From: a virus
IMG/VR virus record: IMGVR_UViG_3300017963_000651
Coordinates: 1-28,140 of that record
Reading direction: 5' to 3' (one strand)
Length of the DNA stretch: 28,140 bases
In this document: positions 1-6,975 of the stretch, one piece after another
Layout: the number at the start of each line of letters is the position of its first letter
Numbering within the stretch: position 1 is the stretch's first letter
Position numbers and translations under genes: made by a program
Notes under the pieces: model-generated
Databases searched by the model: none
Told to the model about the DNA's origin: nothing
Seen by the model: the letters and a program-made list of their open reading frames with translations, nothing else

Positions 1-60
1 CGGGACGGTTGGAGCATCCTGCATAAGCTCTCCCGTTAAAGCTTCGCCTGTCGTTCCCAT
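1..60 (-). CDS. Partial CDS, N-terminal 20 codons only
   Basis: An ATG at 60 is preceded by AGGAGG about 10 bases upstream, and the frame stays open to the left edge (begins MGTTGEALTG). It is the next gene of the leftward early operon after the 138-aa gene. Too little is visible to assign a function. The ribosome-binding site and reading direction make a real gene likely. Confidence 0.6.
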   Translation of the reverse strand, partial: MGTTGEALTGELMQDAPTVP

Positions 61-88
61 ACGTGTTTATCCTCCTGTTAAAGCCTCC

Positions 89-122
89 ATTGCGCCGCGC
101 AAGCGCAATCCGGATTATCCGG
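89..122. repeat. Hairpin and adjoining palindrome between two early genes
   Basis: ATTGCGC (89-95) pairs with GCGCAAT (103-109) around a 7-nt loop. The palindrome CCGGAT-T-ATCCGG follows at 110-122 and spans the stop codon of the 138-aa gene. There is no T-run on either side, so this is not a classic terminator. An intercistronic processing or stability element is possible. Confidence 0.4.
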
Positions 123-531
123 TTTTCGCGGGCTCACCTTTTGGGGCCGTGCCCGTCTCAACCGCGTCAAACAGTGTCCCCTGAGCCGCCCGGAGCAGAA
201 CGAATTTATCCTTGCTGATTTCCGCCAAGCGCATATAGTCATTCGCGCTGCCGGAAAAAACAATCTCCGCAACAAATGCGCCGTTCTTGAGCTTCATGTC
301 TCCGAATGAGCCCGCAAGCCCGTCCTTGTCCGGCTGATAAGGTTTCCCGCATTTCTCAGCGGCAAGCGTAAGCTCCGCCAAGACGATTTGAGCAAGCTTC
401 TCCGGGCTCATGGGCTCCGGCTTGGGAGTGACCTTACCCTTTGCCGGAGGCGGCTTGATTGCCTTTGCATATTGGTCCCTTACACCTTTAACAACTGCGT
501 CTTGATACGTTTTCATATCGAGCTTTTGCAT
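115..531 (-). CDS. Hypothetical early phage protein, 138 aa
   Basis: The ATG at 531 follows GGGAGG with a 5-nt spacer. Residues about 26-42 form a Pro/Lys-rich linker (PPPAKGK, KPEP) between a short helical N-terminus and a mixed alpha/beta C-terminal part. I see no catalytic motif and do not recognise the family. It is part of the leftward early operon, about 70 nt downstream of the truncated radical-SAM gene. Confidence 0.7.
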   Translation of the reverse strand: MQKLDMKTYQDAVVKGVRDQYAKAIKPPPAKGKVTPKPEPMSPEKLAQIVLAELTLAAEKCGKPYQPDKDGLAGSFGDMKLKNGAFVAEIVFSGSANDYMRLAEISKDKFVLLRAAQGTLFDAVETGTAPKGEPAKTG

Positions 532-600
532 GCATACCTCCCTTTAGCCTGTGACTCCCCCTTGTTATTGTCTTCCACGCTTGCGCGGCTTATCTCTGCT

Positions 601-1077
601 CTACGTCAACTCGTAATTTTGACCGGATGAGACTCTTGAAAACTTGTTGATAGATTTCAAAGAATCAACGGCTTTATTAAAATGGCGTTCTGAGCACATA
701 AGAAAATTATCATCACAAACAAGCGGCCTTGGTTCAAAAGCTCGCAACTCCCGAAAGCTTCCAAAAATTCGCTCAACACCGCAAAACGCGCAACCTCGAT
801 TGCATCCTCTTGTTGTGCGCGTTGCCAATGGATTTACCCTAAAAAGGGCCGTTTCTTCGTCTTGAAAAGAAACATACTCTCTCACATATTCCGGTATCAA
901 CCTTGCCGCTGGCCCGCCGATCGTTACATTATATCCCCTCTGTTTCAAACCCTTCGCCATGCTCTTTGCCCTTGGTAACAACCATGTAAAAGGAACAGAG
1001 AAAAAATAAGAAGCGTCTTCATTCCATACCGTAATATCCTTGGGCCAACCAATCGCCTTTTTAGTTTGCGGTTTCAC
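601..1077 (-). CDS. Truncated radical SAM protein
   Basis: From a GTG at 1077 the 158-aa product carries the radical-SAM cluster motif C92-x3-C96-x2-C99 (RGCNRGCAFC), followed by a conserved-looking PLVCDDNF segment. Radical SAM enzymes bind a [4Fe-4S] cluster with these cysteines and cleave S-adenosylmethionine; the substrate here is unknown. The GTG overlaps the upstream stop as GTGA and has GGGAG 7-8 nt before it, so I prefer it to the ATG at 1143. The family is usually 250 aa or more. This protein ends soon after the first half of the barrel, and the downstream bases do not restore the frame. It is visibly more AT-rich than its neighbours. It is probably a decaying or trimmed gene rather than an active enzyme. 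Confidence 0.7.
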   Translation of the reverse strand: MKPQTKKAIGWPKDITVWNEDASYFFSVPFTWLLPRAKSMAKGLKQRGYNVTIGGPAARLIPEYVREYVSFQDEETALFRVNPLATRTTRGCNRGCAFCGVERIFGSFRELRAFEPRPLVCDDNFLMCSERHFNKAVDSLKSINKFSRVSSGQNYELT

Positions 1078-1328
1078 AAAAACACTCCCGGAAAGAAACT
1101 CATTTCCCCGTCCCATGCAATCTTGACCGTCCCCATCGAGCAATCCGGGAATAGCAGTTTTTGGGTAACCGCCTTGGTCTCTCCCTCTATCGCCTTTACT
1201 GTAACCGGAGAAAAATAAAAGCCCTCATTCCCGGTTGAAACCGTCCTGCAATGGCATTTGAGATAGAGCAATAGCTGCTCAATCCCTGAATCATTCGGGC
1301 CTCTCCGGTGTCCCCGTTTCTGTGACAT
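1074..1328 (-). CDS. Hypothetical protein, 84 aa, coupled to the radical SAM fragment
   Basis: The frame opens at 1430, but the first 34 codons lie antiparallel to coding in another frame. The internal ATG at 1328 (MSQKRGHRRG) is a more sensible start, giving a 38-nt overlap with the preceding 117-aa gene. No clear Shine-Dalgarno is visible, so translation coupling is likely. It contains two cysteines (CHC) and a beta-rich C-terminus, with no recognised domain. Its TGA overlaps the GTG of the radical SAM fragment. Confidence 0.55.
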   Translation of the reverse strand: MSQKRGHRRGPNDSGIEQLLLYLKCHCRTVSTGNEGFYFSPVTVKAIEGETKAVTQKLLFPDCSMGTVKIAWDGEMSFFPGVFL

Positions 1329-1644
1329 GCCGAAACCCAACGCTTTCAGCGCCCCCGCCGCCCGACTCCTCAAGCGGCATCGTCTGACTCCGTTGCCTCT
1401 TTGGAATGCTTTTGAGTTGATATACGTCAATCGTCACGGTTTCCGCTGCCGTCTTCTTGGCAACCGCAACCCAAGGTGGGCTTTGGTCCCGATTCACCCG
1501 GACAATGATTTGAGTCAATGGACGCCCGATCTTGTCCGTAAGGCCCTCGACAACCGTAACCCTGCAACCCTCAATCCCCCAATTCCGCCCGCGGTCAAGT
1601 GACCCTTCAGAGAGCCAATTTTTAATCTTAAGAAATAGCCTCAT
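1291..1644 (-). CDS. Hypothetical early phage protein, 117 aa
   Basis: ATG at 1644 follows a GA-rich ribosome-binding site (GAGGGGGA). Residues 22-75 look like a compact beta-rich domain (VTVVEGLTDK, QIIVRVNRD, VTIDVYQL), and the last 30 residues are Gly/Glu-rich and probably disordered. Unrecognised. A 200-nt gap containing hairpins lies upstream. Confidence 0.65.
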   Translation of the reverse strand: MRLFLKIKNWLSEGSLDRGRNWGIEGCRVTVVEGLTDKIGRPLTQIIVRVNRDQSPPWVAVAKKTAAETVTIDVYQLKSIPKRQRSQTMPLEESGGGGAESVGFRHVTETGTPERPE

Positions 1645-1696
1645 CCATTCCCCCTCACTTTCTCTCTGTGATAGCTCTTTGCCTCCCGCCTCAATA

Positions 1697-1736
1697 GCGC
1701 CTTGGCGCCATTCAAGCGGAGGGCAAACCCTCCGCT
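1697..1736. repeat. Two hairpins in the 1645-1843 intergenic gap
   Basis: GCGCC-TT-GGCGC (1697-1708) is followed by a perfect 9-bp stem with a CAAA loop (AGCGGAGGG 1715-1723 / CCCTCCGCT 1728-1736). On the minus strand the second hairpin carries GGAGG in its stem and is not followed by a T-run. It is more likely a processing, stability or attenuation element than a terminator. Confidence 0.5.
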
Positions 1737-1791
1737 ATGCGACAACTCACAAGGAAATTCCCAAACAATTTATGCCTTTGTGTGCCTCTTT

Positions 1792-1810
1792 CTACATACG
1801 TTACCCTCCT
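1792..1810 (-). other. Strong RBS followed by a start-stop (ATG TAG)
   Basis: AGGAGG (1810-1805) lies 7 nt from an ATG (1797-1795) that is followed at once by TAG (1794-1792). The rest of the 1645-1843 gap has no credible ORF. This may be the relic of a lost gene or a ribosome-loading site. Confidence 0.4.
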
Positions 1811-1843
1811 TTCTTGGTGTGGCCGTAAAGAGCAGCTATCCAC

Positions 1844-2125
1844 CTAAATCTTTTCCGCCTCTTCTATCTCCGGAGTTGCCCTTTGCCGCTCCGTCAACTC
1901 TGCCGTTCCCTCAAGCGGGTCCAACATGGGCCGATTCTTGAGCATTTCGACAAACGCCGGAGAGCCTATACTGCTTGCAACCCGGAGGCCGGGCAAAAGC
2001 TTTTCTCTCGCGGACCCCTTGAGCAAGTCTCTTGCCTTTAGCTGTGTTTCCGCGTTGGTTTTCCCCTCGGCAACCCTGAATTGACGTCCGCCAATGAGCA
2101 CATACGCATAATAAGTCACTTCCAT
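1844..2125 (-). CDS. Hypothetical early phage protein, 93 aa
   Basis: ATG at 2125 follows GGAGGAG and overlaps the stop of the upstream 134-aa gene by 10 nt. The N-terminus (YYAYVLIGGRQFRVAEG) looks like a small beta-meander, followed by an amphipathic helix and an acidic tail. No recognised family or catalytic residues. The overlap and RBS support it as a real operon member. Confidence 0.65.
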   Translation of the reverse strand: MEVTYYAYVLIGGRQFRVAEGKTNAETQLKARDLLKGSAREKLLPGLRVASSIGSPAFVEMLKNRPMLDPLEGTAELTERQRATPEIEEAEKI

Positions 2126-2520
2126 TTACTCTCCTCCTCCCTGCAACCTTCTCTCTTTTCAACCGCATTAAGGATAATGTTTGAAAAACGCAATGCAAGA
2201 CCAAGGAAATGGGCTCGATTCGCGGTCTTGCCTATTGATTCAGAGGCAAGGCTTGCAGCGCCAACCGCGGCCTCCGCACATTTTGCAAGCGTCTCCGGAG
2301 TGACCGGCCAAAGAATCTCTCCCAACTCCGCGGGCCGTCCCTGCTCCTCCTGTTTCTCCTGAGCCGCCTCCCAATTCCCGGCAAGCATTTCGGCATCCTT
2401 GAGCGCCTCCGGCAATGTTCTCCCCGGCCGGACAAGGACTTGAGCAATAACATTCTCTTCCGCGTCCTCGATCAAATATCCCTTGTCTCCATTAAGAGCC
2501 GCTATTGTCAACGAATCCAT
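2116..2520 (-). CDS. Hypothetical early phage protein, 134 aa
   Basis: ATG at 2520 sits 7-8 nt after GGGAGG, within the end of the preceding gene (13-nt overlap). The first 45 residues are mixed alpha/beta. Residues 50-70 are Glu/Gln-rich helix, and 75-125 are Ala-rich helices, possibly for oligomerisation. I do not recognise it. Confidence 0.65.
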   Translation of the reverse strand: MDSLTIAALNGDKGYLIEDAEENVIAQVLVRPGRTLPEALKDAEMLAGNWEAAQEKQEEQGRPAELGEILWPVTPETLAKCAEAAVGAASLASESIGKTANRAHFLGLALRFSNIILNAVEKREGCREEESKWK

Positions 2521-2756
2521 AAACCGCCTCCCTCTCCTCTCTTTTCCGCCTCCTTGTGGGGTTGCTCGTTAGCCTCCTCCTCACACAGAGGACACGCGCT
2601 CCTGTCTTCAAGCAAGGTCCTGTTTGCCCATTCCGACCGGGACATTTCCGTTTGCCCATGTTCCGGACAAGTCACAAGCACCCACTTTTTATTCTTGATA
2701 TGGTGAATGTTGAGCCTTACTCTTGGCGCTCCGTGATATGTTGGCGCTCTTCCCAT
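2508..2756 (-). CDS. Small putative zinc-binding protein, 82 aa
   Basis: The product has CPEHG and, further on, CPLC, a spacing that could form a single zinc knuckle or ribbon (CxxH...CxxC). It overlaps the upstream gene by 40 nt. The RBS before the ATG at 2756 is weak, so the true start could be further downstream. The C-terminus is Glu/Lys-rich and probably flexible. Nucleic-acid or protein binding is plausible but inferred. Confidence 0.5.
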   Translation of the reverse strand: MGRAPTYHGAPRVRLNIHHIKNKKWVLVTCPEHGQTEMSRSEWANRTLLEDRSACPLCEEEANEQPHKEAEKRGEGGGLWIR

Positions 2757-3328
2757 TCGTTGCTTTCCGGCTCTTCATTCGCACAATGGCAATTAGCTTT
2801 CTCAAAATGTTTCCGGGCCTCTTCTCCGCATGACGGACATTCTTTCTCCATGCCGCGTATCTCGTTGCAGACAGGACAACCCTCCTCATTCATAGCCCGG
2901 CAAGCCGGGCAATCCGCCAACGGCCCGTTATAGATAGTGCCGCATACCGGACACAGGCCAAGACCCGCCGCTTTGCGTTCCGCTATCCGCTTCATATCCC
3001 GAAACACATGCAAGAGCCTTTTTGCCTCCGCCTCCGTCCGCCCTATTTGGCATACAGCAAAGGTCTTCTTATCTTCCATTACATAGGTCCGCGCAAGCTT
3101 TGCAGAATTGGCAATCCCAATAAGAGCTTGCTCAATCAATTGGAGGATAACCGCGCTCATGTTCGATGGTCTTCCAAGAGTCCCATTGACAAGCCCAACA
3201 ATCAATGCACCGTCTTCCGGGCCGGATTTGCTTGACCGCAATTCCGCAACAACCCGGCCTTGCTCATCCCGTATCAGAGGCCCCTGAAAAGGCCCCCGGT
3301 TTTCAAGAAACCAATACCGTTTATCCAC
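2717..3328 (-). CDS. Multi-zinc-ribbon phage protein, about 203 aa
   Basis: The preferred start is GTG at 3328, since GGGAG lies about 6 nt upstream and the ORF-opening ATG at 3355 has no comparable site. The N-terminal 110 residues look like a conserved alpha/beta domain (VVAELRSS, LIVGLVNGTLG). The C-terminal part carries four CxxC knuckles (CPVCG, CPAC, CPVC, CPSC) that would form two zinc ribbons, then an acidic tail. The zinc ribbons suggest nucleic-acid or protein interaction. It overlaps the preceding gene by 8 nt. Confidence 0.65.
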   Translation of the reverse strand: MDKRYWFLENRGPFQGPLIRDEQGRVVAELRSSKSGPEDGALIVGLVNGTLGRPSNMSAVILQLIEQALIGIANSAKLARTYVMEDKKTFAVCQIGRTEAEAKRLLHVFRDMKRIAERKAAGLGLCPVCGTIYNGPLADCPACRAMNEEGCPVCNEIRGMEKECPSCGEEARKHFEKANCHCANEEPESNEWEERQHITERQE

Positions 3329-3566
3329 GTGCTCCCTCCGTTGATAATTTCTCAAACCAATAACGCTCCGTCTCAGTGAGCGGGTCCGTCAATGCCTTGG
3401 CCGTGAGCCCCTCTTTGATCTTCTCAAGCGTCTCCTTGGAAACCGCAAGCATACGGGCTCCCTTAAGCTCGTTGACACGTTCAAAAACTAGAAAGCTCTC
3501 TGTTTTACCGCCTGTCCGGGCCGGTAAACAGATGAGCCGGGAATATTGCCGCCCAAGCCAGAACAT
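3321..3566 (-). CDS. Hypothetical early phage protein, 81 aa
   Basis: ATG at 3566 overlaps the previous stop as TAATG, so it is translationally coupled. The N-terminal ~30 residues resemble a short terminase/helicase-like strand-loop (FWLGRQYSRLICLPARTGGKTESF), but without a proper Walker motif I do not assign it. The C-terminal half is helical. Function unknown. Confidence 0.55.
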   Translation of the reverse strand: MFWLGRQYSRLICLPARTGGKTESFLVFERVNELKGARMLAVSKETLEKIKEGLTAKALTDPLTETERYWFEKLSTEGARG

Positions 3567-3823
3567 TACTTGACCTCCATAAGCTCAAGGACTGCCGGTG
3601 TCAGCGTTGAGCGGCTCCCGTTCAAATGCATTGCCGCCTTGAGAAGCTCCATAAGCTTGCGCTCCAACCGCGCATGAAACTCCGGGCTCACGCGGACTGT
3701 CCGGAGCCTCTTGCCATTGTCCGGCAACATCTCACGCCGAATCTCATTCACGCGCCGCCGCAAGATAGACGGACTGATAAGATGAGCGCTCCGCTTTTTC
3801 TTCTTTCGGCTCTCCTGCTCCAT
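3566..3823 (-). CDS. Small basic, possibly DNA-binding protein, 84 aa
   Basis: The start ATG at 3823 lies after GGAGGGAGCA; a second ATG at 3838 is less well placed. The N-terminus is very basic (SRKKKKRS). The stretch LRTVRVSPEFHARLERKLMEL has the strand-helix look of a ribbon-helix-helix unit. A small DNA-binding regulator is possible (inference). Confidence 0.5.
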   Translation of the reverse strand: MEQESRKKKKRSAHLISPSILRRRVNEIRREMLPDNGKRLRTVRVSPEFHARLERKLMELLKAAMHLNGSRSTLTPAVLELMEVK

Positions 3824-3837
3824 AGTTGCTCCCTCCA

Positions 3838-4146
3838 TTATGGAATCAATCTCACATGCGCCGGAGGCCCCGGCCCCTCACATGAAAGCTCAATTGCTAC
3901 ATTCCCCCCGGCCGGAACCTCCAACCTCAACCATTGCTCACCCGCCGACAAATCCGCTCCTCTCCTCACAACCGTTGCACCCGTTACCATATACTCCCGG
4001 CCCAACCGCAAATCTCCAATGTCGTACTCGCCGGTTTGAGGAGCCGTAAATGTAACCATGTCAACCGGCCCCTCTGCCTTAGCGAATATAGCGCCGATCA
4101 GAATTAACATGATTGAGTATCTTTGCGGAATAGCCAGAGCAACCAC
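3838..4146 (-). CDS. Small exported protein, 102 aa, early operon
   Basis: Translation probably begins at GTG 4146, about 9 nt after AAGGAG. Residues 12-23 are hydrophobic, ending AKA-E, which fits a Sec signal peptide cleaved by signal peptidase I. The mature 78 residues are beta-rich (VTFTAPQTGEYDIGDL, WLRLEVPAGGNVAIEL). Its neighbour at 4160-4564 is also exported. Early-expressed exported phage proteins are often involved in modifying the envelope or excluding other phages, but nothing here proves that role. Confidence 0.6.
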   Translation of the reverse strand: MVALAIPQRYSIMLILIGAIFAKAEGPVDMVTFTAPQTGEYDIGDLRLGREYMVTGATVVRRGADLSAGEQWLRLEVPAGGNVAIELSCEGPGPPAHVRLIP

Positions 4147-4159
4147 TTAAGGATTCTCC

Positions 4160-4564
4160 TTATGGCACAATGTAAACGGTCGGAGGCGGAGGCAAAGGGT
4201 CCTTGACTATAACCTCCTCCCCAAGAGTCCCCTCCGTTCCCTTGCACCCGTCCGAATCGCGGCAATAAACCTTGATTTGGTAACTGCCGCCCCCGGCAAA
4301 GGGAATATCCGGCCGTATGCTCACCTGTTCCCCCGGAGGTCCGGCCGGTATCTCAATATACGCCTCGAATGGCCCTCCGTTGATGCTCATATCAACCGGA
4401 TAAAAGGCCGCGTCCGGCTGAGCATCCCATGTAAAGCCGGGAGGACTGTCCCCGGGACAAATGACGGCTCCCAACGCTTGTCCGGCAAGCGCTCCGAAAA
4501 ACAAGAGCCCCGCCAGTAATAACACAACCCCAACAACAAAAGCAGATTTTTCCATTTCCGTCAT
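4160..4564 (-). CDS. Membrane-anchored or exported beta-domain protein, 134 aa
   Basis: ATG at 4564 lies right after AGGAGGAGGT; the ATG three codons later is also possible. Residues 8-33 are a strong hydrophobic segment ending GQALGA, either a signal peptide or an anchor. The remainder (VDMSINGGPFEAYIEI, GSYQIKVYCRDSDGC) resembles a single fibronectin/Ig-like beta-sandwich with two or three cysteines, and it ends in a Pro-rich tail. It is 13 nt upstream of another exported gene. Function unknown. Confidence 0.6.
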   Translation of the reverse strand: MTEMEKSAFVVGVVLLLAGLLFFGALAGQALGAVICPGDSPPGFTWDAQPDAAFYPVDMSINGGPFEAYIEIPAGPPGEQVSIRPDIPFAGGGSYQIKVYCRDSDGCKGTEGTLGEEVIVKDPLPPPPTVYIVP

Positions 4565-4578
4565 ACCTCCTCCTTGTG

Positions 4579-4941
4579 TTAAAACTCCTCCCTTAAGAGC
4601 GCTTCCACGCGCTCCTTTTTCTCTTCAAGCGCCTCTTGTTCTCTTGTCTCTAATTCGCGCTGCTCCTCAAATAAATCTAGGTCAAGCTCCGCCTCAATTG
4701 CATCTCTGATAAGGGCCTGTAGTCTGTCCGGATGCAATGCGTCCAACTCAACGGCAATCTCTCCAAATTCATTCACATACTTTCCCGCCCGTGAATCCGT
4801 CCATTTCAAAGCATCCGGATTATGCGGTAAATTGTCCGCCTCGATCTGCTCAAGCGTCAATGCACAACGCTTGAAAGTAATATCAACATTCTCAATCAAG
4901 CCCATTTCGTCAAGGAGCGTTGTCCGCATTGCCGGAAGCAT
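4579..4941 (-). CDS. C-terminal fragment of the Spo11/TopVI A-like protein
   Basis: This ORF continues the homology of the upstream gene in the -1 frame. Just before its ATG the frame encodes HDPSGYE, which completes the TOPRIM-type motif. The fragment itself (PAMRTTLLDEMG ... HNPDALKWTDSRAG ... LDALHPDRLQALIRDAI) is a helical domain with a Glu/Arg-rich coiled-coil tail. There is no separate Shine-Dalgarno before its ATG. It is either expressed poorly by coupling or silent. Confidence 0.6.
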   Translation of the reverse strand: MLPAMRTTLLDEMGLIENVDITFKRCALTLEQIEADNLPHNPDALKWTDSRAGKYVNEFGEIAVELDALHPDRLQALIRDAIEAELDLDLFEEQRELETREQEALEEKKERVEALLREEF

Positions 4942-5483
4942 CTCATAGCCGCTTGGGTCATGTCCCCGAAATAGAGCACTGCTGTTATCGCTCCCCGTTT
5001 GCGGATTCGCTTTGCGGCCTCATTGAGATATGAGACGGAAGAGAATCCCTTTGCGACAATCACCGGGACGCAATACTCAAAAGCCGCGGCATGGCAAAGA
5101 CGGGAAAGAGCGTCTTTCTCAACCCATATCTCCGGCCTTATTTCTTGTTCTTGCAGCAAGTTCCGCCGATAGCCGCTTAAAAATTCCGTCAACTGGTCCT
5201 GAATGAATATGGACATATACGGCCAACCTCCAGACCATAAAGTCTCTCGCGTCCGGTCCTCAAGGCAACGCCACGGAAAAAGATTTTCTATCCGTGCATG
5301 AGATAAAAGCGCGGAGAGCTTCTTATATTCCCGAACGTTGTTATCAATAATTTGTTTGCTTACAAGCTGATAATAGACTTGTCTGAGAGTGAGCGGCCAA
5401 AATCGCGTTAAGCCGTTCACAATGTTAATGATTCGCTCAAGCTTTTCCAACTTCGCCGGTGTCCATGTCCCCCGGTCTCGCAT
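4896..5483 (-). CDS. N-terminal part of a Spo11/topoisomerase VI A-like protein (frameshifted)
   Basis: The motif LTLRQVYYQLV (residues 31-41) matches the catalytic-tyrosine region of the Spo11/Top6A 5Y-CAP domain (R-x-x-YY). Residues 119-126 (IWVEKDAL) and 170-174 (LYFGD) match the glutamate strand and acidic strand of a TOPRIM fold. Family members make tyrosine-linked double-strand breaks; no TopVI B ATPase is visible nearby. The expected GDxDPSG is broken after FGD: the frame shifts at about 4962 and the remaining motif lies in the -1 frame. Restoring one base gives GDHDPSGYE. The last 21 residues of this ORF are therefore spurious, and the intact gene would run 5483-4579. Confidence 0.65.
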   Translation of the reverse strand: MRDRGTWTPAKLEKLERIINIVNGLTRFWPLTLRQVYYQLVSKQIIDNNVREYKKLSALLSHARIENLFPWRCLEDRTRETLWSGGWPYMSIFIQDQLTEFLSGYRRNLLQEQEIRPEIWVEKDALSRLCHAAAFEYCVPVIVAKGFSSVSYLNEAAKRIRKRGAITAVLYFGDMTQAAMRCFRQCGQRSLTKWA

Positions 5484-5501
5484 TTCGGCTCCCTCCGTTT
5501 T

Positions 5502-6101
5502 TCACTCAAACAACATTTCCGCCGACTTGACTTTGCTTCCCCAATTATCCGGGACCTCAACCGGAGTGATACCGCGTTTCTTAAGCAGCTCTTTCTTCTC
5601 CTCTGTTAAGTCCGATTCTCTGACAAGCTGCTCGATTCGGGCCGGACGAAACGCATAGAATATGCCGGACCGGTTTTGCTCTCCGTTGCCGTCCGGCTCC
5701 TCCGGGAGCGCTTTCTTGTGAGCAAGCAAAACCCATGACTCCCCAACCTTGAATCCACGCGGAATTGAGGCAATGCGCTTGGAGACTCCCATCTGTAGAG
5801 CCTCAATTACAAAGCTCTCCGGAGAATAATGCTTTTCCCCAACCCACATAAGGCCATACTGGTCAAACCGCGGGAGGCATACCGCACAGTTGCGATTATG
5901 GCAAGCGCATCCCTGCAAGCAATCGCCCGCATAGTTTTTCCAATCAAGCCAAGTCCAACCGCGGGAAAACTTCACGCCCGCCTTGCATACCGGACATACA
6001 TGCAAGGCAAAGGGGAGCCGTCCGCATTCCATTGCAAGACCCTCCCCAACCAAGTAAATCCCTCCAACCTTACGCCAACCGCACCCTCTTCTCTGCTCCA
6101 T
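5502..6101 (-). CDS. Cysteine-rich phage protein, 199 aa
   Basis: ATG at 6101 follows GGAGGGAG. The N-terminal half has a CPVCKAG knuckle plus CLQGC, C-x-NRNC and CLPRF, suggesting one or two zinc sites. The start RRGCGWRKVGGIYLVGEG and the RGWTWLDW element look like a conserved phage family I have seen without an assigned function. The C-terminal half is mixed alpha/beta (SWVLLAHKKAL, GIFYAFRPARIEQLV). Its position directly before the Spo11-like gene suggests a role in early DNA metabolism, by context only. Confidence 0.65.
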   Translation of the reverse strand: MEQRRGCGWRKVGGIYLVGEGLAMECGRLPFALHVCPVCKAGVKFSRGWTWLDWKNYAGDCLQGCACHNRNCAVCLPRFDQYGLMWVGEKHYSPESFVIEALQMGVSKRIASIPRGFKVGESWVLLAHKKALPEEPDGNGEQNRSGIFYAFRPARIEQLVRESDLTEEKKELLKKRGITPVEVPDNWGSKVKSAEMLFE

Positions 6102-6122
6102 GGTTGCTCCCTCCTTCCGTTC

Positions 6123-6353
6123 TTACAACACTCTCCCAATGCGTCTAATGTCCCGTTGCGGATATGGAGCCCGCGCCTCCAAAAACCTATCAAGATTGTC
6201 CCGCCTGTACCTCGTCAAATAACGATGCACCTTTGACGGATTCAAAAGCGCCCGCGCCTGTTTGTCCCGCCTGAGCAACTCCTGCAAACCGCGTTTCTTC
6301 AATCCCAAATACTCCGCGGCCTCCTCCTCACTCATCCAACCGTTGGCGCTCAT
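6123..6353 (-). CDS. Excisionase/MerR-like small HTH protein, 76 aa
   Basis: The true start is probably ATG 6353, preceded by AAGGAGGGGGAG and overlapping the end of the CII-like gene by 26 nt. The upstream extension to 6440 runs inside that gene. WMSEEEAAEYLGLKKRGLQELLRR is a typical winged-helix/MerR-type N-terminus of phage excisionases and other small DNA-binding proteins, followed by a basic region. Excisionase is the favoured role in an integrating phage. A replication or regulatory HTH protein is the alternative. Confidence 0.6.
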   Translation of the reverse strand: MSANGWMSEEEAAEYLGLKKRGLQELLRRDKQARALLNPSKVHRYLTRYRRDNLDRFLEARAPYPQRDIRRIGRVL

Positions 6354-6909
6354 TCGCTCCCCCTCCTTGCAGCAATAGACTTCTCTCCATTCTCCGTGCA
6401 TACGTGATAAGCACAGCAAGCGCCCGCTGAGCCTCCTCATATTCCCGCTCTATCTCGACAAGCTCATTCCGATCAATGCGCCGGTCCTCAAGAGCATCAA
6501 GAAATTTCTGGACGGCCTCCGCCGCCTCTTTCACAACCGCCGCCGATATAAGAGCAGGAGCCTCCTCCGCTCCCGGCTCCGGGACCTCAAACCAATGCAA
6601 TCCCATAAGCGCATTTACATAACTTGGTATGTCCGGGTCTTTTGTGTGCTCATACAGTTCCCGGAGCTTGTCAATTGGAAAATTTGTGTGTCCGGCCCGC
6701 CATTGCTTCACCGTCTGAGGAGACACGTCAAGCGCCGGAGCAAGACTATTGATGTTCCAACGGCTCTCTCCAACCCTCGTTGTTTTGACGCGCAAGAAAA
6801 ACGGAAAGTCAAGGTCCGGGTCCCCAAACGCTATCCCGATGCTCTCATTCAACACCTTGTAGCTTGCCGGTTTCGGGCTCTTGCTTATCCGCCGCGGATT
6901 CGTTGGCAT
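6328..6909 (-). CDS. CII-like phage regulatory protein, 193 aa
   Basis: ATG at 6909 has AAGGAG 9 nt upstream. Residues 50-95 hold an HTH (INSLAPALDVSPQTVKQWRAGHTNFPIDKLRELYEHT), which resembles the phage regulatory CII (CP76) family. The C-terminal half has a helical bundle (RRIDRNELVEIEREYEEAQRAL) of the kind used for oligomerisation. The gene lies just left of a rightward promoter placed like lambda PRE, so it may control the lysis-lysogeny decision (inference). Confidence 0.65.
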   Translation of the reverse strand: MPTNPRRISKSPKPASYKVLNESIGIAFGDPDLDFPFFLRVKTTRVGESRWNINSLAPALDVSPQTVKQWRAGHTNFPIDKLRELYEHTKDPDIPSYVNALMGLHWFEVPEPGAEEAPALISAAVVKEAAEAVQKFLDALEDRRIDRNELVEIEREYEEAQRALAVLITYARRMERSLLLQGGGANERQRLDE

Positions 6910-6975
6910 ATTGGCAGACTCCTTGTAATAAGGTATGATTTGAAAAAGGGATATGGTTGGACTGCGTTGTTGACG

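Noticed and set aside
2556-2933. Long plus-strand ORF (125 aa) across the zinc-ribbon genes
   Set aside because: It lies antisense to well-supported minus-strand genes with RBSs and coupled stops, has no RBS, and its product looks like low-information shadow sequence.
4955-4970. Programmed -1 frameshift in the Spo11-like gene
   Set aside because: TTCGGGGACATG is not a slippery heptamer, and a slip there would replace the conserved Asp of the motif with Gly. A one-base deletion or read error explains it better.
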